Below are positions 22,614 through 28,587 of a stretch of 28,587 nt of DNA, piece by piece. The notes under the pieces are model-generated. The model saw nothing but the letters and a program-made list of their open reading frames with translations. It ran no database searches and was not told where the DNA came from. The stretch lies in the NCBI GenBank assembly GCA_964511535.1, contig CAZEFW010000126.1:1-28587 (forward strand), in the 5' to 3' direction. Position 1 is the stretch's first letter. Each line of letters opens with the position of its first letter. Made by a program: the position numbers and the translations under genes. Source of the DNA: CAZCFB01 sp964511535 (GTDB lineage: Bacteria; Myxococcota_A; Polyangia; GCA-2747355; CAZCFB01).

Positions 22614-25415
22614 ATGCGCCACATGCTGGCTCTGATTCTTGCTGTCTGCACTGGCGGCTGGCTCATCGCCTGCAGCGATGACACCACCACCACGCTGTGC
22701 ACCATCGGCGCCACCGAGGCGTGCACCTGCGACTCAGGCGCCGCCGGCGTACGCATGTGCAGCATCACGGGCCAGTCGTGGGGCGCCTGCGCCTGCATAC
22801 CGGCAGACGGCGGGCTGGACAGCGGCACCGACGGGCCGGCCAGCGACGGCAAGGTCACCGACGGCGCGGTCAAGGAGGGCGGAACCACCGACGGCCCCCT
22901 CGCTGACAAGACGCCCGCCGACATGGGCCCGCCGGATGCGCTGGTGTCCAAGTACAGCTGGACGCCGATCCCGACCCCGGACAAGAGCAAGATCCTGACG
23001 GCCATCTGGGGTAGCAGCTCCGACAACATCTACGTGGTGGGCAGCGGCGGCCATGTGCTGCGCCTGACCGAACGACGCTCGGCCACCAAGGCGTGGCCGG
23101 TGGCCATGACCTCCAACGCCACCAAGACCCTGCACGGCGTGTGGGGCAGCGGCAAGAACGACGTGTTCGCGGCAGGGGAGGCGGGGACCGTCATCTGGTT
23201 CAACGGCCAGAGCTGGGCCGCCGAGACCACCGGCTCCACCAAGTCGTTCCGCACCATCTGGGGCAGCGGCGTGGCGGACATCTACGCGCCGGGCGAGTTC
23301 GGCACCCTGCTGCGCAACACCCGCGCCGTGACGCCCAACAAGTGGGCCGACGTCAAGCACGGCGCCGGCACCTCCACCTGGCTCGGCGCCTGGGGCAGCA
23401 GCGCCAGCGACGTCTACCTGGCCGGGACCAACGGCGTCATCGCGCGGTTTGACGGCACGGCGTGGAAGAAGGCCACCACGGGCACCACCAAGCACCTGGT
23501 GGGCATCTGGGGCTCGTCGGCCAGCAACATCTTCGTGGTGGGCGACGGCGGCACCATCCTGCGCTACGACGGCTCCGCCTGGAAGGCCGAGACCAGCGGC
23601 ACCACCAACGACCTGTGGGGCGTGTGGGGCACCGGCAGCGGCGAGGTGTTCGCCGTGGGGATCAAGGGCACCATCCTGTACCGCACGGGCGGCAAGTGGG
23701 CCACCATGACCTCGGGGGTCACCGAGGAGCTGCGGGCGGTGTGGGGCACCTCGGGGAGCAACGTCTACGTCGCCGGCGCGGGCGGCACGCTGCTGCGCTA
23801 CGGCCCCTGCGACTGCAAGGTGGGCAAGCTCTGCTACCAGAAGGGCGAGCGGGACGACACCGGCTGCAAGGTGTGCGACCCGACCAAGTCCAAGACCGCC
23901 CTGAGCGCGGCCACGGGCGGCTGCACCATCGCCTCCGCCTGCTACAAGAAGGGCGACCTCGACAGCACCGGCTGCAAGGTGTGCGACCCGGCCAAGAGCG
24001 CCACCGGCTGGTCGGTGCCCGGCGACATCTGCACCATCGGCGGCAGCTGCTACGCCAAGAACCAGATCGTTGGCCTGTACTGCAAGATCTGCGATCCGGC
24101 CAAGAGCACCAGCGCCTGGAGCGCCACCGGCGGCGGCTGCTTCATCGACAACACCTGCTACAAGAAGGGCGGCAAGGACACCACCGGCTGCAAGGAGTGC
24201 GCGCCGGCCAAGAGCACCACCGCGTGGTCGGCGGTGGCGGGCCAGTGCGCCATCGGCGGCAAGTGCTACGCGGACAAGGCGGCCAACCCGGCGGCCAGCA
24301 GCTGTCAGTTCTGCGATGCCACCGGCAGCCCCAAGGCGTGGAGCCTCAAGAGCGGGTTCTGCTTCGTGGGCTCCACCTGCTACGCGGACAAGAAGGGGCC
24401 CACCTCCACCCTGCCGGCGGACGTCTGCAAGGTGTGCGACGTGAGCAAGAGCACCGCGGCCTGGTACTACAAGCCTGGCGCCTGCCTCATCTCCGACACC
24501 TGCTACAAGTCCAATGACGTCAACCCGTCGGACACCTGCGCGTTCTGCGACCCGGCCAAGAGCAACACCGCGTGGTCGGGCAAGAAGGACTTCGCCAGCT
24601 GCAGCAGCGGAATCTGTCTCGGCTTCAAGTGCTGCACCGGGTGCTACAGCGGCAGCGGGGCCACGGCCAAGTGCCAGGCGGGCACCACCATCGCCCAGTG
24701 CGGCACCGCGGGCGCGGCGTGCAAGGTGTGCAAGAAGGGCGAGACCTGCTCGGGCGGCAAGTGCACCACCCTGGTGTGCCCCACCGGCCAGATCGACTGC
24801 GGCGGCAAGTGCGTGGACACCAAGACCGACCCGAAGCACTGCGGCAAGTGCAACGCGGCGTGCAAGACCGGCGAGGGTTGCTTCGCCGGCACCTGCAAGA
24901 AACACCCGGGGCTCTACCTGTACGAGATCAACATCGGCAACACCGACTACTTCGCGCTGATCAACAAGTCGGGCAAGAGCATCGACGTCAAGGGCTGGAA
25001 CATCATCCAGGACGACTCCCGCGGTACCTCGACCTCTTACTACTGGACCAAGGTCCTGCCGAGCAAGACCATCGCCAACGGCAAGATCCTCTACCTGTGC
25101 GAGAGCACCACCTGCTCGGGCAGCGCCTACGACTACATCAACCTCGGCACCAACATCTTCTACGACGCCACCGGGTCAGGGACCACCTACCTGTGCAACG
25201 GCACCTGCAGCGCCACCACCGTGGTGGACGTGCACCAGTGGAAGTCCACCGGCACGCCCCACGCGGTCAAGTGGAGCGCCTCGTACAAGCCGAGCGCCTC
25301 CACCGGCCTGGGCAGCTCCAACCAGACCACCCACAGCTACGTGCGCAAGGCCTACACCGGGCTGTACCCGACGTTCAACGCGTCTGACTGGGGCGTGGTG
25401 AAGATGACGAAGTAG
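22614..25415 (+). CDS. Large lipoprotein: seven-bladed WGS propeller, seven Cys modules, lamin-tail-like domain
   Basis: 933 residues. The lipoprotein signal ends Leu-Ile-Ala-Cys (C20). A short Cys-rich start and an Asp/Gly linker precede seven repeats of (I/V)WGSSxxDVYVVGxGGTILRYDGxxW (about 115-395), one full propeller. Residues about 398-665 hold seven modules of CxIxxxCYxKG, then CKVCDPAKSxxAWS. Further Cys clusters, including CPTGQIDCGGKCVDT, lead to a C-terminal beta domain (about 765-905; YLYEINIGNTDYFALINKSGKSIDVKGWNI) that looks like a lamin-tail domain. AAGGAGG is six bases before the ATG at 22614; the frame opens at a TTG at 22599 without such a site. Probably a surface binding protein; no catalytic residues evident. 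Confidence 0.9.
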   Translation: MRHMLALILAVCTGGWLIACSDDTTTTLCTIGATEACTCDSGAAGVRMCSITGQSWGACACIPADGGLDSGTDGPASDGKVTDGAVKEGGTTDGPLADKTPADMGPPDALVSKYSWTPIPTPDKSKILTAIWGSSSDNIYVVGSGGHVLRLTERRSATKAWPVAMTSNATKTLHGVWGSGKNDVFAAGEAGTVIWFNGQSWAAETTGSTKSFRTIWGSGVADIYAPGEFGTLLRNTRAVTPNKWADVKHGAGTSTWLGAWGSSASDVYLAGTNGVIARFDGTAWKKATTGTTKHLVGIWGSSASNIFVVGDGGTILRYDGSAWKAETSGTTNDLWGVWGTGSGEVFAVGIKGTILYRTGGKWATMTSGVTEELRAVWGTSGSNVYVAGAGGTLLRYGPCDCKVGKLCYQKGERDDTGCKVCDPTKSKTALSAATGGCTIASACYKKGDLDSTGCKVCDPAKSATGWSVPGDICTIGGSCYAKNQIVGLYCKICDPAKSTSAWSATGGGCFIDNTCYKKGGKDTTGCKECAPAKSTTAWSAVAGQCAIGGKCYADKAANPAASSCQFCDATGSPKAWSLKSGFCFVGSTCYADKKGPTSTLPADVCKVCDVSKSTAAWYYKPGACLISDTCYKSNDVNPSDTCAFCDPAKSNTAWSGKKDFASCSSGICLGFKCCTGCYSGSGATAKCQAGTTIAQCGTAGAACKVCKKGETCSGGKCTTLVCPTGQIDCGGKCVDTKTDPKHCGKCNAACKTGEGCFAGTCKKHPGLYLYEINIGNTDYFALINKSGKSIDVKGWNIIQDDSRGTSTSYYWTKVLPSKTIANGKILYLCESTTCSGSAYDYINLGTNIFYDATGSGTTYLCNGTCSATTVVDVHQWKSTGTPHAVKWSASYKPSASTGLGSSNQTTHSYVRKAYTGLYPTFNASDWGVVKMTK

Positions 25416-25431
25416 GCGCGCTGCGCGCGCC
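25415..25431 (+). terminator. GC-only hairpin at the stop of the large lipoprotein gene
   Basis: GGCGCGC-TGC-GCGCGCC, a perfect seven-base-pair stem whose first base is the last base of the TAG stop. No T run follows. It could stop or stabilise the transcript end. Confidence 0.4.
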
Positions 25432-25432
25432 G

Positions 25433-25460
25433 GCTTGAGGCTTGAGGCTTGAGGCTTGAG
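25433..25460. repeat. Four perfect heptamer repeats (GCTTGAG)
   Basis: Four uninterrupted exact copies of GCTTGAG, starting two bases after the hairpin that ends the upstream gene and ending 27 bases before the next ATG. The array is in the likely leader of the EF-hand lipoprotein gene. Confidence 0.9.
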
Positions 25461-25487
25461 GGACAAGTGTCGCGACCGGAGGGGAGC

Positions 25488-26507
25488 ATGTTCGCATTGG
25501 AGAAGAATCGACGCCTCGCGTTCGTAATCCTGGTGCTCGCGGTGGCTGGCTGTGGAGAGCGGGCCGTGCCGGCCGCGTCCGGTGCGGGGGATGGCGGCGG
25601 GGGAGGCGGTGACCTGCTGTTGGCGAGGGACGGCGCGCAGCCGGACCGCTTCGGCGGCAGCGCCCGGGACCTGGTGGTCAACCGGATCCAGCTGCCCACC
25701 TCGGCCAAGCTGAGCGCGCGCTACGCGTTGCAGTACAACGGCAAGAAGTACAACCACCTGGGCAACCTGCTGAGCCTGCTGATCACGGTGGTGCCCAACA
25801 GGGGACCGCAGGACGCCCTCGACGAGGCGGTCTGCTCGGGGGAGTCGCTGCTGCTGCTGCGCCTGCTTCAGGCCAAGGGGAGCGCCTCGTCCGTGGAGGG
25901 CAAGATGTGGCCCTCCAGCGCGTTGTGCTGCAAGGGGGGCGCCGCCTGCGTCAACAAGTGGCCGCCGGTGGAGGGCAACGCCTGCGTGGCGGCCGCGGTC
26001 AAGGCCTGCTTCGCGGGCAAGGCGACCTTCAAGCCCACCCCCGGCGCGGCGGCCCTGGCGCTCAAGGGCACGCTGTCCGGCGGCGCGCTGACCCTCGGGC
26101 CGGGCCGCACGGCCCTGCCGCTGGCGCTCATCCCCGGCATGCCGCCGCTGAACCTGCCGCTGAAGCAGAGCCGCCTGAGCGGCAAGCTCGGCCCCGACGG
26201 GCTCGAGGGGGGCATCCTCAACGGCGCCATCGACCAGAAAGAGTTCGAGAAGATCGTGCTGCCCCAGGTGGCCGCCCTGTTCAACAAGATGCTCAAGGAC
26301 CCCAAGGTGGATCAGGCCACCAAGCAGATGCTCCTGACCCTGTTCGACATCAACAAGGACGGCGTCATCACCGCCAAGGAGCTGGCAGAGAACAGCCTGA
26401 TCAAGACCTTCCTGCAGCAAAACCCCGACGTGGACGGCGACGGCAAGCCGGACCTCACCCTGGGCGTGGGCCTGCGGGCGGTGGGGGCGAAGATAGCGGC
26501 GCCCTGA
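25488..26507 (+). CDS. EF-hand lipoprotein, function unknown
   Basis: 339 residues. The lipoprotein signal ends Val-Ala-Gly-Cys; a Gly-rich spacer follows. The central part has a few Cys pairs (LCCKGGAACVN, ACVAAAVKACF) and an Ala/Leu/Pro-rich domain I do not recognise. Near residues 285-297 a canonical EF-hand loop DINKDGVITAKE appears, followed by a second acidic loop DVDGDGKPD, so calcium binding is likely. The GGAGG site is about six bases before the ATG at 25488. A TTG at 25449 is in frame but falls in the heptamer array. Its stop codon lies in one arm of the hairpin shared with the converging gene. Confidence 0.85.
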   Translation: MFALEKNRRLAFVILVLAVAGCGERAVPAASGAGDGGGGGGDLLLARDGAQPDRFGGSARDLVVNRIQLPTSAKLSARYALQYNGKKYNHLGNLLSLLITVVPNRGPQDALDEAVCSGESLLLLRLLQAKGSASSVEGKMWPSSALCCKGGAACVNKWPPVEGNACVAAAVKACFAGKATFKPTPGAAALALKGTLSGGALTLGPGRTALPLALIPGMPPLNLPLKQSRLSGKLGPDGLEGGILNGAIDQKEFEKIVLPQVAALFNKMLKDPKVDQATKQMLLTLFDINKDGVITAKELAENSLIKTFLQQNPDVDGDGKPDLTLGVGLRAVGAKIAAP

Positions 26508-26525
26508 TCCTGGCGGACTGGATCA
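26505..26525. terminator. Hairpin whose arms carry both converging stop codons
   Basis: TGATCC and GGATCA pair across nine bases. The TGA of the EF-hand lipoprotein gene (26505-26507) is the start of the left arm, and the TGA of the L,D-transpeptidase gene (26523-26525, minus) is the mirror in the right arm. The six-pair stem is short and no T run is present, so termination strength is doubtful. Confidence 0.35.
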
Positions 26526-27593
26526 TTGCCCGCTCCGGCCGAGGGCCAGCTGATTACCCTGGATGGGGCGCTGCTGCTTTCCCATGATCCGCCCGGGCAG
26601 GACCTCCACCGGGATGGGCTCGGATAGCCTGAACTCGAAGCCGCGCCTCGACGGCGGCGCGTACACCACGGGCTTGTGCGGGTCCCTCACCTGGCTGCAC
26701 GGGATGGCGAGCTTGGCGTCCCTGTCCGTCTCCCCGCGCGCCTCGTGGTCGAGGTTGGAGACCAGGAAGTTGTACAGCCGGATGACGCGGTTGTTGTGCA
26801 GCCGGAAGCAGCCGCTGGAGTTGCCCACCCCCACGCTCATGTACGCGCTGGTGCCGTGGATGCGGAGCATCCTGTTGGGAAGCAGGTAGCCCGCGGCGAG
26901 GCCGAACGCCGAGTCGGGCCCGGGCCCCATGGTCCTGGTGTTTACCACGCGGAGCCTGCGCTTCTTCTTCTTGTCCCACACCAGCAGCCTGCAGCCGACC
27001 TTGTCAGCCGGCGGGAACCAGACGGGCGCGGCGATGATGCGCGAGAGCGTGTAGCTGCCCACGGCGCTGTTCTTGTAGCGGTAGACAGGCTTGCCGTCGC
27101 GATGGCCCACCCGGTGCCAGCCGCCGATGGTGGTGGGCCACCGGATGAGCGGGACCTGCTTGCCGTCATGCTGGACCAGCAGCGTGAGGGACGGCGCCTT
27201 GCCCGGCGGGCGCTTGACCCGCTTGCCGGCGCGGTCGAAGGGCAGGTCGTACCACACGTCCCCCCGATCCACGCGCAGGCTCAGCTTCATGGGCCGGCGG
27301 TAGTGGGCCGGCTTCGGCGGCGCCTGGAAGGCGATCCTGAGCCCGGGCCGGCGGCGCTTGTCGTCCAGCCAGTGGTGCAGGTAGCGCCAGGTTGCGTCGG
27401 CCGTGTGCAGCCCAAGCGCCTGCACTGCGCTGTCCAGGAAGCGCGATGAGAGGTCTCCGTCGGTGCCTGCCGTGCCGTCCTCGATGATGCCGGCCGCGGC
27501 CATGACGCGCTCGCGCAGCACCCGCAGCACCGACCGGTAGTGCAGCTCTTCCGGACGGGTGGCCAGCGCCGCCAAGGTGGCGCGGTTGATCAC
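26523..27593 (-). CDS. L,D-transpeptidase (YkuD) domain, C-terminal part of a frameshifted gene
   Basis: 356 codons. The YkuD signature is present: H246 in RIHGTSAYM, then S260-G-C262-F-R264 in NSSGCFRLHN. C262 is the nucleophile that would form 3-3 peptidoglycan cross-links or attach proteins in the periplasm. A region about residues 100-200 (IRWPTTIGGWH) precedes it. The frame begins at a GTG on a six-base G run at 27593-27598 (read on the minus strand). Upstream coding continues in another frame (27594-28587), and removing one base from the run joins them in a natural reading: NEIYAKG then VINRATLAAL. Third-codon GC switches frame at this point, so this is one gene split by an indel, not two genes. 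True mutation and sequencing error are both possible. Confidence 0.8.
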   Translation of the reverse strand: MINRATLAALATRPEELHYRSVLRVLRERVMAAAGIIEDGTAGTDGDLSSRFLDSAVQALGLHTADATWRYLHHWLDDKRRRPGLRIAFQAPPKPAHYRRPMKLSLRVDRGDVWYDLPFDRAGKRVKRPPGKAPSLTLLVQHDGKQVPLIRWPTTIGGWHRVGHRDGKPVYRYKNSAVGSYTLSRIIAAPVWFPPADKVGCRLLVWDKKKKRRLRVVNTRTMGPGPDSAFGLAAGYLLPNRMLRIHGTSAYMSVGVGNSSGCFRLHNNRVIRLYNFLVSNLDHEARGETDRDAKLAIPCSQVRDPHKPVVYAPPSRRGFEFRLSEPIPVEVLPGRIMGKQQRPIQGNQLALGRSGQ

Positions 27594-28587
27594 CCCCCTT
27601 GGCGTAGATCTCGTTGCGCTGCTGGAACTTGTCCACCGCCTCTCGGGTGTAATTGCACTCCACGCCCCAGGAGTCCTTGAACCGTTTCTCGTAGCCCGGC
27701 AGCTCGCATGATTGCCGCAGCTGGACCTGCCTGATCAATTCGATCTGCAGCTCAAGCCGCTTCTGGCGCGCCTCCAACGCCACCTTGCTGGCAGGGCTGG
27801 CGGACGCCACCTGGGCCTTCAGCTTGTCCAGCAGCGCCTTGCGAGCGCCAGCCACGCGGCGGACGCCGAGCGTCTCCTCGTGGGGGTAGGTGCGGAAGAA
27901 GTCGAAGTCCACGCGGTCCCAGCATTTCCGGCGCCGGTCCAGGCGCCAGCGCTTGTGCAGGGTGGACAGCGAGGGCAGCACCCCGTAAAGCTCCATGTAG
28001 TTGACCACCCAGTAGGGGACCTTGTTGCCCTGCTTGTCGATCCGGTCGTTGGCCAGGCCCACATAGGTCTCGCGGTAGGTGGGCTGCTTGCCGCCGGGAT
28101 CCCGCGCCGACAGGATCGGCGGCGCCCAGTTGTCGGACAGGTCCAGCACCAGCAGCCCCCGGGACCGGGCGTCCTTGTCGCTGACGAGGCGGTCGCAGCG
28201 CCCCTGGCTGCACAGGCAGGCCACGCCCTTCCTGGGGCGCCCCTCGCCCGCCCGCGGGAACGCCTGCTCGCAGATGGACGGGTGGGGGGGGGGGCAGCAT
28301 CGCACGCTGGCCGGGTCGCGCGGGCAGCGGCCGGGGGTGCTGACGAAGGGGCTGGCGCAGTCCGCGGTCTCGATGCAGGAGCCGACGACCTGCCCCGCCT
28401 CGCACTTGCTGATGAACGGCCCGGGCAAGATCCTGCGCTGCACGGTCTCGACCATGGCGAAGGTGGCGCCCCGATCTTGGATGTCGGCCGGCCGCCAGAA
28501 CAGCACGACCCCCACCAGCCCAATGGAGATCAACGTCGGTCTCGAACGCCTTCTCGTAGCGCACGTCCAGCACGTACGCCTTGGCGC
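27594..28587 (-). CDS. N-terminal part of the frameshifted L,D-transpeptidase gene (start beyond or at window edge)
   Basis: From 28533 downwards the frame reads a membrane segment (LISIGLVGVVLFW), then a Cys-rich stretch (CEAGQVVGSC, RCCPPP, ACLCSQGRC), LVLDLSDNW, and a charged helical region ending REAVDKFQQRNEIYAKG at the G run. The same frame stays open beyond the run to 27166, but with low third-codon GC. Upstream of 28533 the best coding signal is in another frame (KAYVLDVRYEKAFETD), so a second frame change may lie near 28533. TTG at 28533 is the only in-frame start inside the window. The N-terminal domain is not recognised; a membrane anchor for the YkuD domain is inferred. Confidence 0.6.

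Noticed and set aside
22734..24905. 723-codon minus-strand open frame opposite the WGS propeller lipoprotein
   Set aside because: Repeats on the plus strand explain it; the minus translation is Ala/Gly/Val low complexity.
25449..25487. TTG start extending the EF-hand lipoprotein by 13 residues
   Set aside because: It falls in the heptamer array and would displace the signal peptide; ATG 25488 has a good ribosome site.
27166..27592. Continuation of the 28533 frame past the G run as genuine coding
   Set aside because: Third-codon GC falls sharply and the translation turns into Arg/Gly/Ala-rich shadow, while the YkuD domain is in the other frame.

Overview
This is a high-GC window from a bacterium that is most likely a member of the Myxococcota (former Deltaproteobacteria). 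The evidence is third-codon GC bias in every gene, several large Cys-rich repeat lipoproteins with Asp/Gly/Pro/Lys linkers, and a MYXO-CTERM-like tail (Cys-Ser-Cys, hydrophobic segment, Arg cluster) on the largest surface protein. I saw no tRNA, rRNA, CRISPR array, transposase or integrase gene.

Layout. 3-263 (+) is the C-terminal end of a Cys-rich repeat protein. It is followed by a 166-bp near-perfect palindrome at 261-426. 456-4916 (-) encodes a 1486-residue surface protein with 14 FG-GAP (integrin-alpha-like) repeats, 16 disintegrin-like Cys repeats and a C-terminal sorting tail. 4987-5820 (-) is an orphan PhnD-like periplasmic binding protein. 5949-6944 (+) is an MECR/ETR-type 2-enoyl thioester reductase. 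A REP-like hairpin separates it from 6993-10616 (-), a 1207-residue protein with two complete radical-SAM Cys motifs. Divergent from that is phosphatidylserine synthase (10800-11558, +), which converges on valS (11563-14859, -), an enlarged valyl-tRNA synthetase.

14978-17587 (+) carries two lipoproteins, one with a ThuA/flavodoxin-like C-terminal domain and one with an NHL propeller. A small 8-Cys protein follows (17735-18055, +). 18039-22435 is a minus-strand block. In transcription order it holds FHA-GGDEF, REC-histidine kinase, [2Fe-2S] ferredoxin, ferritin-like diiron protein (translationally coupled by a GTGA overlap), then a small protein with its own promoter. 22614-26507 (+) carries a 933-residue lipoprotein (seven WGS propeller blades, seven Cys modules, lamin-tail-like domain) and an EF-hand lipoprotein. 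26523-28587 (-) is an L,D-transpeptidase (YkuD) gene interrupted by a frameshift at a six-base G run, and its 5' end lies beyond the window.

How the parts fit. Envelope biology dominates: five or six surface or secreted proteins, a phospholipid synthase, a peptidoglycan cross-linker and a fatty-acid-type reductase. The least ordinary items are the integrin/disintegrin-like fusion, the double radical-SAM protein, and the kinase-ferredoxin-diiron operon next to a diguanylate cyclase. Functions of the surface proteins and of the radical-SAM and diiron enzymes are not resolved by sequence alone.
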